NCBI GenBank assembly: GCA_037127315.1
Contig: JBBBDQ010000398.1
Coordinates: 5,722,501 to 5,786,500 of the forward strand
DNA: 64,000 nt
Reading direction: 5' to 3'
Origin: Ascarosepion bandense
Lineage: Eukaryota; Mollusca; Cephalopoda; Sepiida; Sepiidae
Below are positions 1-11,775 of this stretch, piece after piece. The stretch's first letter is position 1, and every line of letters starts with the position of its first letter. A program made the translations under genes and the position numbers. Below the pieces are notes generated by a model. It worked only from the letters and a program-made list of their open reading frames with translations. It was not told the origin of the DNA and ran no database searches.

Positions 1-650
1 TCTGTAAAATGGTGGGACCTTGTGCCAGTTTGGTTTCATGAGTAAATTCTTGTGGAGAGGACACCAGTGACTTAATTTCGTCGGAGCAGAAGCCATGAAA
101 ATATTTGTAGAAGAGACAGGGAAGCTACATCCCGACGATGAAAAAGTAGCTGGAGTCGAGTTGCCAGGTCAAGACCGATCACATTACAGATTCTCCTTTG
201 GAGCCTGTCAAGCACACTGAGTTGAACAGCAGGTGCGCCTGACCAGATATGACAACAGTATTCTGTGCCCAGTCGGATGGTTAATTTGTATATGTGCAAG
301 ATGGATTCAGGTGGAAATAATACTTCCTGACGCGACACAGTGACCCAAACTTCCTAGTAGTGGATTTAGCTATCGATTCAATGTAATGATTCCATATGAG
401 GTCGGAAGATAGGGTAAGGCCAAGGAGGGGCAGTGCATTGTTTTCAGAGAGAGTCACTTGGTCTATGCTTAAGAGGAGCAGGAGAGATTGCCAGTGATGG
501 TTGATAGACAGCAGCTTCGTTGTAGAAGCATTAAAATTTACAAGCCACCTCTTAGTGTAGATCATTCTCAAGAGGAGCATAGCGGTTATGTTTGTCCGCC
601 TCGCCAGATTTCTTACCAAATCAGCGGGATCGGTCCTGTTAGAGAGATGG
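1..650 (-). pseudogene. NLR-A: CR1/Jockey-like non-LTR retrotransposon reverse-transcriptase C-terminal part
   Basis: Two overlapping minus-strand frames (72-338 and 281-619) read the end of a non-LTR reverse transcriptase: a block ending FNASTTKLLSINHH, then EYCCHIWSGAP and LQRRICNVIG, then a short run matching the C-terminal tail seen in other copies here. This arrangement is typical of CR1/Jockey-group LINEs, whose RT copies element RNA at a nicked chromosomal target. The protein is split by at least one frameshift near 280-340 and is not functional. The catalytic palm is absent (5' truncation) and the 3' end lies beyond the window edge. A close relative is at 15828-16890. The RT assignment is firm; the exact clade is inference. 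Confidence 0.8.
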
Positions 651-1474
651 TGTAAATGTTAGTGGGCGTGAGTATTCCGAAGTTTTATGAGAAGACACAT
701 CCTTTTGTTACGCCTCTTTCTATTTTTTGAGTTTTTACTGATATCTCTTTCTTTCCTCTAGCAGCTTAGTATAAGTTCCGGATTGTTCTAAAATCTTTCT
801 GAAATAAATAAATTTCACCTAGCAGTTTAAACAGTTCTTTCTGTCGTGCCTTATGAAACTATTTTGTATAATCTATAAAACATGGTTTTACCTTCTTTAT
901 TTTTAATGTTCTTTCTAATATAATTCAGAGCCTATATATATTATTCCTTGTTCTAGTGTCATTAAAGAAACTGTACAATCTTATTTACGGTCTTATTCAG
1001 CTACGGTCTCTCTTTATCAGAATTTGGATCTTAAGTTTCGCTATGTGGCCCATTAGGCTGATTTTTCAGATGGAACTCTTTTTGAGTTACGCCTGGTTTC
1101 TTCGGCAGTGTAATGAAAATGTTCTTAGGCTGGAAATATTAATGGGAATTCTGCTACTAATTCTGGTCAAATATCTGTTTCTTAAAGTGGGCACATGATT
1201 ATACTAGATGCACAATTTTATAAGCATCTTAGAATATTGATCAGCTCTCGAGTGGCTTAAATCGGGCGCGAGAATTCCTATTTAACTTGTTAAGCGGTTG
1301 ATTAATTTATGTTTAAGTTTGATTCTAATAAAGAGAAAAAAATAACTGTAACTAGAATAGAAAAATTGCTTAAATTCATGGCTACAGTATAAAGTCTGGA
1401 TTTATATTTTGTCTTGACCTGGCATTAAGGCTTCAGTCACTTTCCTGTCGCCTGACGTAGTTTTGTTGTGTCTT
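651..1474. other. unassigned AT-rich DNA
   Basis: No recognisable gene or repeat. The plus-strand frame at 956-1198 has no homology I recognise and no convincing coding character. Confidence 0.5.
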
Positions 1475-1705
1475 AGCTACAATCTCCAGTAGTTTAAATG
1501 TAAGGTCAATAGACACCTCCTAACAACTTAACACGCATCCATTCTCTCAAACACTCTTCCCATCTACATCCTTACCCGTCTATCACCTTCCTTCTGACAT
1601 TTCCTATATCTAACCACTCTTTCTCACCACCTTCCCCTATGTAACCCCCTGCGCAATAGTGGCAGTGGAATGCCTTACTTGGGGTGAAATGATTAAAAAA
1701 AGAAA
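1475..1705 (+). mobile_element. NLR-A 3'-end fragment
   Basis: It begins with the 'caatctccag.agtttaaatg' block and ends with the NLR-A tail ('ccccctgcgcaatagtggca', then 'ggggtgaaatgattaaaaaa'). It belongs to the same subfamily as the fragments at 14575-14829 and 44140-44425, which share the 'aggtcaatagacacctcc' variant. A strongly 5'-truncated LINE insertion. Confidence 0.75.
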
Positions 1706-1857
1706 GAAAATACACTGATGTTAATCGTTCTGATGAACTGTACTATAAGATATCTAGACTATATGAATGTAAACGCAGCACTACATTGACGGTAATGTCT
1801 CATCATTTTACAGCTGCAATGGTTAAATGCAATCGTGAGATCTACGCTAGCAATTTT

Positions 1858-2385
1858 TAAATCGTTTCACCCCAAGTAAGGCGGCACCAACATTGATGCG
1901 CCGGGGGCTACATAAAAGTTTAGGTATCAGCAGAGTGAAGAGGAAGAACCAGTTACTGGGGGCGTCAGAGGAAGGGAAAGAAAAGGATAGGAACAAAGGT
2001 GTGAAGACACATGCGAAGGTAGAGAGAAAGGAAAAGAACAAGATACACGAGGTGATGTAGAAAGGACGAGGGGAGGACTGGAGCAAAGAGGATAAGAGAT
2101 AGGAATTGACATTGCATTTAAATTTTTCTGGAGGTTGTAGTCATCAGGAAAGCAAGTATACGGAAGGGAGATTTACAGACGAGAAGTGTGAGAAAAGAAG
2201 CTGATGGAGAAGAATTGTCCTCTGCATTTGGTAGTTTAACTGTAAAACGGTGGGAACTTGTTGTTAGTCGGGTTGTTCGAATAATTTCTTGTGGAAGTGG
2301 CACCAGTGACCTAAGTTTGTCGTAGCAGAAGCCATGAAAATATTTGTAGAAGAAACAGAGGGAAGCCAGTTATTTTCTCGCATCT
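1858..2385 (-). mobile_element. NLR-A 3' half
   Basis: Read on the minus strand, it has the degenerate C-terminal coding tail of NLR-A (block around 2110-2330, 'catgaaaatatttgtagaag' on the plus strand) followed by the 3' tail at 1858-1912. The minus-strand frames at 1847-2303 are pieces of this copy and are not independent genes. It lies about 150 bp from the opposite-strand fragment at 1475-1705. Confidence 0.75.
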
Positions 2386-3030
2386 CTTGCTTGTGAAACT
2401 CACTTCCGGTTTCATGCTTCCTATTCATCTTTGACCTTTAGTATCAATCGTTATCTTCTATCCTCTTAAAATCTTATTCTTCCATTGTTTTCTTTCCTTC
2501 CTATTATATTATTTTCCTAATATTGTTTAAGGATTATCTATGGATTATCCCCTTGCGTCTTAGTGTCTTTATTGTCTAGCTTGGAGGTGAAATGATAAAA
2601 AAACAGAGTTTTTGCTTATTGTACGTTAATCGGTTTTTCTTCTTTTCTTTATTCAATCTTTTCAATTTTTCTTTTTTCTGGTTTGATTTGCCTAAGCCAC
2701 ACTGACGTTCGTCGCAGAGCTGCTAAAGATTTCGTTATATTTGGCTACAGTTACTTATAATCGAGTTGTCTATTTAAAAAGAAAACGTCGTCTACTAACA
2801 CGTATTTGGTGTTTCGTATTTACTTAATATGTTCACACCTAATTGATATAAACATAAGGAAACTTAAGGAAAATTCAATAATTATCTCCCCTTGAGAATC
2901 CAAAGCATCTAATGGGTGGTTCTTGAGTTGATTATCGCAACAGAACATGGCTGCTGTTATTTACAGACATATAATTGGCATGCTTATATTATATTCGATG
3001 TCAAATTTGTTTACCTAACGAGCACACATT
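2386..3030. other. unassigned DNA
   Basis: AT-rich sequence between an NLR-A copy and the polypyrimidine block. Nothing recognised. Confidence 0.5.
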
Positions 3031-4242
3031 GCATGCCTGTCTTTGTTTCTTTATTTCTTTCGTTTCGTTTTGTTTTATATTTGGTTTTGTATTTGATTTA
3101 AGTTACTTGTGTCTGTTTTTCTCGCTTTTTGTAAATGTGTTTAAGTTATTTGTTTTGCCTTTATTGCGATGTCTTTTCTTGTTTAAATTGTTTTCCAAAC
3201 ATTTTCTATCGGTTCCCTTTAATTTAATCTCGTTTCTGTTATTTTTTGTTCTCTTAGTGTTGATTTCTTTCAGATGTTCATGATTCTTTCATTTTCTTTT
3301 CCTCTGCATATTCTTCATTTTTAACTTTCCCCTTCGGTATTATTTCTTTACTTTACTCGTTCAATTTGTCAGTATTCATTCTTTTATTCCCCCTTTTTTT
3401 TTTCATTTGAATCATTCGTTCGTTCTTTGATGCTGTTCGATTTTTCCATTAGATAATATTTCTTTCTTTTATTCTTTTACTTTTCCGTTCCAATTTTTCT
3501 CTTTATAAAAATAAAACATATAAAATACTTTATAAAATTATAAATATATTTTTTATTTTTTTTGGTTTAATTTTATTCTTATCCTTTTGTTTCTGTTTAT
3601 TCATTCATTTTTTATTTTTTATTTTCTTTCTTTTTAATATTTTTGTTTTAAAAATAGATTTTATTTCTCCCATATACTCTTTTCATTCTCCTGGTATTTC
3701 ATTCTTTCTTTTCTTTCTTCCTTTTTTCTTATTCTCTTTCTCTTTATTTTTTCTGACATTTTCTGATTTCGCTTTATTCTTCTCTTCTGTTCCATCATTT
3801 TTTCTTTCTTTCTTTTTTCGATTACATCATATGTCATATGTTCGTTTCATTTTTTCTTTCATCATTTTCTCTTTCATTGTTTGTTCTTTATCTTCTTTGT
3901 TTCTTTCTGTTCTATTTCTTTCTATCTTACTGCATTATCTTTTCTTTGTTTTTCTTTTCTATTCTATCACATGTTCTTCCGTTCTTATCAATTTTATCTT
4001 TTTTTTTTTAGTCTTTCTTTTCTACTTCATCTTTTGATCTTCATTTCTTCCTTTCTTTCATTCATTCATCCTTTTCTATTTCATCATTTGTCCTTTCTTT
4101 TTTCTTTGTTTCTTTTTATCGGTTCAATTATTTCTTCTTTCTTTATTTCATTATTTGTTTCTTTTTTAGTTCATCATTTGGTCTTTCTCTCTGTTCTGGT
4201 CCATCATTTTTCTTTGTTTTATTTTCGTTTTCGGCCATTTTT

Positions 4243-4293
<51 letters not shown>

Positions 4294-4980
4294 TTCTTTC
4301 TTTCTTTCTTTCTTTCTTTTTTCTATTCCATCATATGTTCTTTCTTTCTTTTCGATTTCATTACTTTTCGTTGTTTCTTTCGTTTCTACGTCATTTTTTT
4401 TTCCTCATTTCTTTCTTTCTTACTTTCTTTTTTTTTCTATTTCATAATTTGGTCTTTGTTTCTTTTCTACTTCTTTTGTTTTTCATTTCTTTCTTTTTTC
4501 CTATTAAGCACTTGATCTTTCTTTGTTTCTTTCTTTCTTGCTTCCTTTCTTCTATTTCATCTCATGTTCTTTCTTTCTTTTCACTTTCATCATTTTTCGT
4601 TCTTCTCTACTTCATTTTTGTTCTTCATTTCTTTCTTGATTTCTTTCTTTTTTAGCATTTGGTCTTTCTTTCTTTCTTTCTTTTTTCCAATTCCACAATT
4701 TGTTCATTCTTTCTTCCTTCCTTCCTTCCTTCCTTCCTTCCTTCCTTCCTTCCTTCCTTTCTATTCAATATTTTTCCTTTTCTTCTCTTCATCCTATTAC
4801 TTTTTTCTTTTCTTTTATATTCCATTATTTCTTCTTTCTTCTTTTCGCCTTCTTTTCTTTCTTTTTTTCGCCTTCTTTTCTTTCCTTTTTTTCTTTGTTA
4901 ATTTTTAATGGAATACTCCTATTCTTCTTTCTTTCTTATTTTCTTTCATATTCATTCATTCATTTTTTCATTCCTTTTCT
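3030..4980. repeat. polypyrimidine block with (TGTC)n and (TTCC)n tracts
   Basis: About 1.95 kb of almost pure T/C on the plus strand. It contains a (TGTC)n run at about 4244-4290, (TTTC)n runs and a (TTCC)n run at about 4715-4759. Degenerate units of the type 'tatttcatcatttgktcttt' recur. The F/S/L-rich frames here (for example 3881-4447 and 4335-4655) are open only because pyrimidine codons exclude stop codons. About 3950-4650 is homologous to about 8580-9030. Confidence 0.85.
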
Positions 4981-5079
4981 TATTTGTGACACCATGTCTT
5001 GAACAGAAAAAGCAGTAAGGGAAGAAGGGACACCACATGTACAGCTGATCTTGCAGCGGATGTGTGTCTTGGTTAAGAT

Positions 5080-5810
5080 TCTTCTTCTTCTTTGTGCCAT
5101 GTCCTTTCAGGATGTAGGCGATCATGGCCTTCCACGTCTCCCTATTCTCATTAGCACGCTTTCTCCTGTTACTCCCCCCAAAACCCCGATCCGTCACCCA
5201 CTTGTTCATGTCCATCAAATATGTTATCCGATGCTTACTTTCGTCTCTCTTTCCCTCTATCTAACCTGTGAGTATCAGATTCTCCAAGCCTTCCTTCCTC
5301 ATCGCCTGTCTCAGGAATTTCAGCTGTCTTTTCTTGATGTTCAGTATTAATATTCTTTTCGTTTCCATCCTTTCCAAAACTTTATCATTGCTAACATGCT
5401 TGATCCAGGATATCCACATCATCCTTATAGAACTACATTTCAGTTGCTTCAAGTTTTTCCTTAATCTTTGATGATATCGTCCAGCATTTGCTACTATATT
5501 GAAGAACCGACATCACATATCAATCCAGTCTTCTCTTCTTTGTTTCGAAGTATTCCTGTCTTTTACTACTCTGTTCAGATTCTGGAATGCTTCGTTCATT
5601 ATGCCAATTTGCCTTCAGATCGATCTCAGTGTCGCACTTTACGTCTTCTGTTACAACACTTCCCAAGTACTTGAATTTTTTTACCCGCTTGATTTTAGTA
5701 TAACCAACCTATAAGTGGCATTTTGGGCTCATCTATTTGCTGATGACCATGCATTCAGTTTTCTTGTAGTTTATTTGTAGTCTTTTCCTTCTTCTGACAG
5801 AAGCTTTCAT
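5080..5810 (-). pseudogene. RTE-A LINE, 3' end of reverse transcriptase
   Basis: The minus strand reads the C-terminus of an RTE-clade (BovB-like) protein: HVSNDKVLERMETKR and AMRKEGLENLILTG (5261-5452), then RETWKAMIAYILKGHGT (4952-5218). The copy ends in a (GAA)n tail, seen as (TTC)n at about 5082-5094 on the plus strand. On the upstream side it extends to the segment corresponding to 52270-52330 in the longest copy. Frameshifts and stops separate the pieces. A 5'-truncated dead insertion. Confidence 0.85.
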
Positions 5811-6138
5811 TTTCCAGGTTAGTTTCCTTTTGCTAGATTACTTGTCACTTCAAACCGAGATACCTCAATCGGCCATAAAACGTGAAGGTGAATTACTGCT
5901 TTTTTTTCGAATTAAACTAAACAGAATCAACTTGAATTTGAACCCGTCTCGCCGAAAAAAATTCTCGCGTCGATATCATTTAAGCACTATGCAGGTTTAT
6001 TTAAAATTTTTAATAATATTCTTCCTTTATTCTCTCGGTCAATCATTTTTTATATCTTCATTATTTATTCATACTGTCTATTTTACAGTCTGAAATAAAA
6101 GTTAAACTATTAATTCTGGTAAAATATTCAATGTAACA
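5811..6138. other. unassigned DNA
   Basis: A short open frame (5830-6093) has no recognised similarity. Nothing else is seen. Confidence 0.4.
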
Positions 6139-6421
6139 AACGTGATACCCGCTTGGGCGATCGTATCTCGAAAGAGACGTAACTAACTTGGCAGAAGATA
6201 TGCCAGTAATTTACCATTATTTTATGCAGTAGACTGGTTGCCAACCAAGGCTATAGATCCCAATCTGTCTTGTTATTTAATCCATACGTGGAGGGATAAG
6301 AGATGGATTGTATCTTCACCAAGGATATTTGTGCATAAGTTAATGTAACAAATTCAACTAGAATTCGAACTCGGCTCTTCGGTTTCTTGTTCCGAGCCGA
6401 TTCCTCTGCACCACAACGCAC
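6139..6421 (-). mobile_element. SINE-1 (tRNA-derived SINE), nearly complete
   Basis: On the minus strand it starts with a tRNA-like head ('gtgcgttgtggtgcagagga', then a B-box-like 'gagttcgaattc'). It continues through the conserved body ('cctctagttatgggttaaat' type) to the 'gatcgcccaagcg' tail. The last about 20 bases ('ggcacttaactgactgac') found in other copies are missing. Transcription would be by RNA polymerase III from the internal A/B boxes. The frames at 6251-6466 and 6387-6626 are spurious. Confidence 0.8.
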
Positions 6422-6778
6422 AACTGACTGGGCCGCAGTTTTAACCAATATTGACAGTCGTGTCAAATGTCAGGATTTAGAAAATGTGACTTTGTCTCCA
6501 TTCGGCCTGTCGCCGTTTTGTTTGAATCATTCGCGCCAGATCTTTTTCTCAAGTCACTGGCATGATTTTCGTTTTTCAATTAATTCGATACTTTTTGTTG
6601 CAACAAAGAAGAATCTGACAGATTGAATACATCTGGATGGACTTTTTGTCTCAACATGGACGAACGTGATTAAACGCAATTCGACGAGATTTTGGTTGGA
6701 CAGACGATGACACGTCATTTGCCCTAAAGAATTGCATTAACAAAACACACCTCGTTTTATTTAACTACACACAATAGA

Positions 6779-6816
<38 letters not shown>

Positions 6817-6960
6817 CGAAGAAGTGAAAGATCAAACTTCTCCAAACAGAAGATCAATATCTTAAAATCTATCAATTTTTGAATTCAAGCCTACAGTTCG
6901 CGAATTCAATCGTGGCACATATAACTACGAATGCACACATAGACATAAGTAAATGGGATG

Positions 6961-7005
<45 letters not shown>

Positions 7006-7640
7006 CACGACAAATAATTAAGTAATCGATAATAAGTAAAAAGTTAATAATATAGAATAACTACATATGACCACATTCGTATCCACAACTGTCTTTAATC
7101 AATAATTTCTTGAATAATTTGAGGCATAAGCAATTCCGCTGACAAAAGCCATTAGGATAATACAGTATAACTTGCTACCCATAATGGACCATTAACCAGC
7201 ATATATAAATAATTGAATCAGTCTACAGCACATATCGCCTGAATAATGCGTGCGTTCAAACATAAAACAGTGTCATTCCTCATATATATGTAGTAGTACA
7301 AACTAATGCGTTAGCAGTTCACTGCATTTAGTGATTTATTTCATCAAAACTGCTCGATGTTTAGTAGAGGATTATATCATATATATTCAAGTCATTTCAA
7401 TTTTATACCCCGCCTTATTCGTACAATCAAATTGCTCCTATCCATCATTCCCTGTCTTTTTATTGGTTCATTGGGACAAACACTCCGAAAATCTACACCA
7501 TAATTGTCTGTATATAGTAAAAATTGTGTTACTTTTGAGTTTTTTTTTTATATTTAATGATTCCTAAAAAAAGAGAATCACTGCTTTACGAAGTGTTACG
7601 AAGAGAAACACAACCACTCTTTTCTTGTAGTTTTTATTAT
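6422..7640. other. unassigned DNA with (TA)n and (AAT)n microsatellites
   Basis: Holds (TA)n at about 6782-6812 and (AAT)n at about 6959-7004. No gene or dispersed repeat is recognised in the remainder. Confidence 0.5.
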
Positions 7641-7644
7641 ATAC

Positions 7645-7679
<35 letters not shown>

Positions 7680-7681
<2 letters not shown>

Positions 7682-8179
7682 TAGCAATATAGCCCGGTGT
7701 TGCTCGGGTGTAATGAAAGCTTTAAAACTAATCCATGGTCCTGGAGCTCAGATTCTTTGGACGTTGGCACGAAAGACTAAAAAGCAATAGTTGTTTCCAC
7801 TTAAAGCAAAACCGTAGACTGAAAGAAAAATAAATAGATATAAGTCAAATTTTCATTTCCTGGTATCGATATCAAATTTTCTGCACTATTGTAAGAAATG
7901 CAACCTTCAAACTTCTGAATATCGTTTCTTATATCTTTGTCTATGAGTGTATCAAATTTGATTAAAATCGGACCACTCCTTCTGTAACTCGATTTTTTCG
8001 ATTATCGATTTTTATCAGGGGTACCTCGACACAAAACCTAGCTAAGAACACTCGCAGACGCTTATAGTACAACTGTGTAAATTTTCAAGAAAATTGTTTC
8101 AGCCGTTTCGGAGTCTACAGGTAACAGATACACAGACACACAGACACACAGACACAAACAAAGTTCCATTTATAAATAA

Positions 8180-8180
<1 letters not shown>
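7680..8180 (+). mobile_element. CTAGC element, copy 1 (about 500 bp, non-autonomous)
   Basis: It starts 'ctagcaatatagcccggtgt' with a short CCCG/CGGG hairpin and ends in a (CAGACA)n-like run followed by 'aaagttccatttataaataa'. It is flanked by (TA)n on both sides (about 7650-7679 and 8181-8256). Copies 2 (56903-57705) and 3 (58512-59055) share both ends. The 3' part ('cagccgtttcggagtctaca', then CA-rich) resembles 3' ends of RTE-type or other non-autonomous retroposons, but the class is undetermined. This copy joins its two modules directly. Confidence 0.75.

Positions 8181-8256
<76 letters not shown>
8181..8256. repeat. (TA)n microsatellite
   Basis: About 38 uninterrupted TA units abutting the 3' end of CTAGC element copy 1. 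The Y/I-alternating frames across it are artefacts. Confidence 0.98.
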
Positions 8257-8257
<1 letters not shown>

Positions 8258-8304
8258 CACGTGTGAGTGGTGTTTAAGACAAACGGAACATGGCTTGATT
8301 GCGA

Positions 8305-8395
8305 AGCTCCCCCGTATACCGAGCGAAAGCAAGTCATAAATTAACGGTGCCTCTTTCAAGCAGGATGCAGGTTCGAATTCTGCTGAGGAGCGCAC
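8305..8395 (+). other. tRNA-like sequence (pseudo-tRNA or SINE head)
   Basis: A good T-arm is present ('gcaggttcgaattctgc': GCAGG paired to TCTGC with one G-T pair, containing a B box). A possible acceptor pairing joins 'gctcc' at about 8309 with 'ggagc' at about 8386. The spacing of roughly 80 nt would suit a tRNA with a long variable arm. No clean D-arm or anticodon arm can be drawn, so a degenerate pseudo-tRNA or SINE head is more likely than a functional gene. Confidence 0.35.
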
Positions 8396-8399
8396 TTTA

Positions 8400-9041
8400 T
8401 TCAATAAATTTTCTTTTTCGTCATTTGTCATATTTTCCTTTCATTCGTTCTTTCATCATTTTGTCTTTGATTATTCGTTTTTTCTTTTGTGTTTCTTTCT
8501 TTTCTATTTTAGCATTTGTTTTTTTTTCTATTCTTTTACAATGTCTTTTCTTTCTTTCTTTCTTTCTTTCTTTCATTCTCTTTTATTCAATCACAAGTTC
8601 TTTCGTTCTTATCAATTTCATCTTTTTCTTTGTTTATTTCTTTTCTGTTTCATTTTTGATCTTCATTTCTTCCTTTCTTTCATTCATTCATCCTTTTCTG
8701 ATGCATCATTAATTCTTTTTTTCTTTTTTTCCTTTTCATCTATTCAATTATTTCTTCGTTATTTATTTATTATTTGTTTCTTTTTTATTTCTTTATCTGG
8801 CCTTTCTTTCTGTTTTATTCCATCATTTTTCTTTGTTTCTTTTCTCTTCATAAGTTTTCTTTCTATTTTTCTTTTCTTTACCTTGCTTTATTTGTTTGTT
8901 TCTTTCTTTTTTCTATTCCATGTCATGTTCTTTCTTTTCAATTTCATCATTTTCTTTGTTTCTACTTCATTTTTGTTCTTCGTTTCTTTCTTTCTATTTC
9001 GTCATTTGTTTTTTCTTTCTTTTCTATTTTTGTTTTTCATT

Positions 9042-9042
<1 letters not shown>
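8400..9042. repeat. polypyrimidine block, diverged duplicate of 3950-4650
   Basis: T/C-rich on the plus strand. The stretch 8585-8860 aligns by eye with 3955-4230, including the shared landmarks 'ttcgttcttatcaatttcat' and 'ttcattcattcatccttttc'. Long F/S-rich frames such as 8487-9587 are artefacts of base composition. Confidence 0.75.
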
Positions 9043-9087
<45 letters not shown>

Positions 9088-9184
9088 ATCATCTCAGTTT
9101 GTTCTTATCTATCTATCTATCTATCTATCTATCTCAGTTTGTTCTTATCTATCTATCTATCTATCTATCTATCTCAGTTTGTTC

Positions 9185-9226
<42 letters not shown>

Positions 9227-9280
9227 CAGTTTGTTCTTATCTATCTATCTATCTATCTATCTATCTCGATTTGGTCTTTT

Positions 9281-9313
<33 letters not shown>

Positions 9314-9346
9314 GATCTATCTATCTATCTCAGTTTGTTCTTATTC

Positions 9347-9386
<40 letters not shown>

Positions 9387-9417
9387 ATCTATCTATCTAT
9401 CTCGATTTGGTCTTTTT

Positions 9418-9448
<31 letters not shown>

Positions 9449-9466
9449 TTTATCTATCTATCTGAT

Positions 9467-9530
<64 letters not shown>

Positions 9531-9535
9531 TTGTT
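9043..9535. repeat. composite (TATC)n / spacer array
   Basis: Runs of (TATC)n of variable length are separated by a recurring spacer, either 'tcagtttgttctt' or the variant 'tcgatttggtctttttt'. About eight spacers are visible. The architecture (variable microsatellite plus conserved spacer) parallels the CT array at 32625-33575. Confidence 0.9.
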
Positions 9536-10560
9536 TTTTGTTGAACATTTGGTCTTTCTCTTTTTTTTTTATGCCGAAACGAAATAAAACCTGAAAAAAA
9601 AAACCTCCTATGATTGCGTACCACTTGATTATTATTTTCGAGACTGACTAACTAATCACTTTGTAACACTAAACACACGTACCCACGCACCGACCCAAAC
9701 ATTTTACACATTATCATCTGTATTCCACATATTTAAATTTGTACTATGATAACAATACATTTACTATACACACGAACGCTACTTTACACCACAGATACAC
9801 GTGAGTTCTTAACCAATCAAAATCAAACAATACAAAAGAAACATGCAATAATTTTCTTTTCTCCTCCACATTTCATTTTCTTATGAAACTTAAATGTCAA
9901 ACAATTTTCAGTTTTCAACGAATATTTCAATTTTGATTGAATATTGTTACGAGGATGCATTTCTATATAAAAAATATTAATAAAGTCTACAAAAAGGATA
10001 ATATTTATTGTAAGGGATTCTACTGAGTCCTACTTGTTAATCGAAAAAAAAGTTTTCATTCAGGAAGTAGTTGTAAAATAGAGAAATTAGAAATAGAACG
10101 TTTGGAAGATTCCATATTATTCCAGTATAATCGAGAAAAATCTAGATAATTCGAGAAATATGCTAATTAGGTGCTAGCCCCTATTAAAATAGGTTTTATA
10201 AAGATAGTTGTCAGTTGCAAAAAGGCAAGTTCAGGCATTATCAACTCCGGCTTTGATTCGTGGATTATTATATTTAGCCAAAAGAATTTCTATAAAAAGT
10301 TGCCGACCAACAAAAATCCAAAAGAGAACCTCATGGAACTAAATTGGTAAACAAAGATTTTGACTATTTTCATTGACCAAACTGAATATCTTTCGATATA
10401 TACATATATTTGTGGATTTCCAGTAATAGCACTTAGATTACTTCGCTATCCCTAACGTGGCAAAGATACTTGACTCCCACTTACGCCTTCTCCCTCATAA
10501 CACTCCGCCAGCGGACATAGCCATCAACGTTTACTGTTTTTATGCCACAGCTATATATTT
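9536..10560. other. unassigned AT-rich DNA
   Basis: No recognised gene or repeat. The sequence is of ordinary complexity and may be unique. Confidence 0.5.
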
Positions 10561-10866
10561 GTCAGTCAGTTAAGTGCCAGATGTGATACACGCTTGGGCA
10601 ATCATGTCTCGAAAAAGACATTACTGACTGGGCAGTCGATTATCCCGCAGTAGGTTGCAATTGCTTTCTGCAGTAGATTAACTACTAGCCAAGGCTTTAG
10701 AACCCAAACTTTCCTGTTATTTAACCCATAACTAGAAGGAAGATGAATGATTAATACATTTCCCAAGCGTATTTGCGCGTAAGTGAATACAAAGAATTCA
10801 ACTAGAATTCGAACTCGGCTCCCCGATTTCTCGTTCCGAGCCGACATCCAGTGCACCACAACGCAC
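10561..10866 (-). mobile_element. SINE-1, complete copy with target-site duplication
   Basis: A full-length 306-bp copy. On the plus strand it runs from 'gtcagtcagttaagtgcc' (3' tail end) to 'caccacaacgcac' (5' tRNA-like head end). It is flanked by a 7-bp direct repeat TATATTT (10554-10560 and 10867-10873), consistent with LINE-mediated insertion. The minus-strand frame at 10602-10859 lies wholly inside it and is not a gene. Confidence 0.9.
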
Positions 10867-11044
10867 TATATTTTTTCTGTTTTTATAGAAAATTAAATAT
10901 TTGTTTGTGATTTAGCTCTTTGTTTTAGTAAATCCTTTTCTTTTCTTTTGTTACAACTATAACGCGAACTAATATATAAAAGTTGGCAAAGGTCACCATT
11001 TCTTTTCCTTTTTTTTTTCTTACGGCCACATCACCCTCAAAGCG

Positions 11045-11775
11045 TCTTCTTCTATCCGCCCTGTCCATTCAGGACGTAGGTGATCATGGCTTTCCATGTC
11101 TCCCTGTATCTGGCGACTCTTAGCACGCTTTCTTCTATTACACCACGCAATCCTCGTTCTGTCATCTACTTGCTCATGCCCTTCAAATATGTTATCCGCA
11201 GCATTTGCCCTGACTCTTTTCCTCTATCTGGCCTGTTAGTATCAGGTTCTCCAAGCCCTCTTTCCTCATTACATGTTCCAGGAAGTTCAACTGTCTCTTT
11301 CTGATGCTCAGTATAAATTTCCTTTTCGTTTCTATCCTTTCTAAAACCTTATCATTGCTCACATGCTCAATCTATGATATCCGCAGCATCCTTCTGTAGA
11401 ACCACATTTCAATTCCTTCAAGTTTTTCGTTCATCTTTGATGATATTGTGCAGCATTTACTGCCATATTGAAGAACTGATATCACATAGCAATCCAGCAC
11501 TCTCTTCTTGGTTTCTAGCGAAATTTTCCTGTCTCTTAATACTCAACTCAACTTCTGGAACGCGTCCTTCGCCATGCCAATTCGCCTTCGGATCTCCGTG
11601 TCGCACTTTCCGTCTTCTGTTAGAATAGTTCCCAGATATTTAAATTTTTGTCCCTGTTTGGTTTTAGTATCCTCCACCTGTATTTGGCAATTAGAGCTTC
11701 TCTTTTTACTGATGACCATAAATTTTTGTCACTCTCTTCAGCTACCTTCTGTAGGAGACCTTGTAGTTTAGTTAT
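11045..11775 (-). pseudogene. RTE-A LINE, 3' end
   Basis: The plus strand shows the reverse complement of the RTE-A C-terminal region: (TTC)n tail at about 11047-11052, 'ttcaggacgtaggtgatcat' and, further on, the segment equivalent to 52260-52960 of the longest copy. Coding frames are broken. The plus-strand frames at 11080-11771 are antisense shadows. Confidence 0.85.

Noticed and set aside
3881..4447. 188-codon F/S-rich frame that could be mistaken for a multi-pass membrane protein
   Set aside because: A polypyrimidine artefact; hydrophobicity follows from T-rich codons.
8487..9587. 366-codon plus-strand frame with YLSIYLSIYLS repeats
   Set aside because: A translation of (TATC)n and T/C-rich repeats; no start context or domain.
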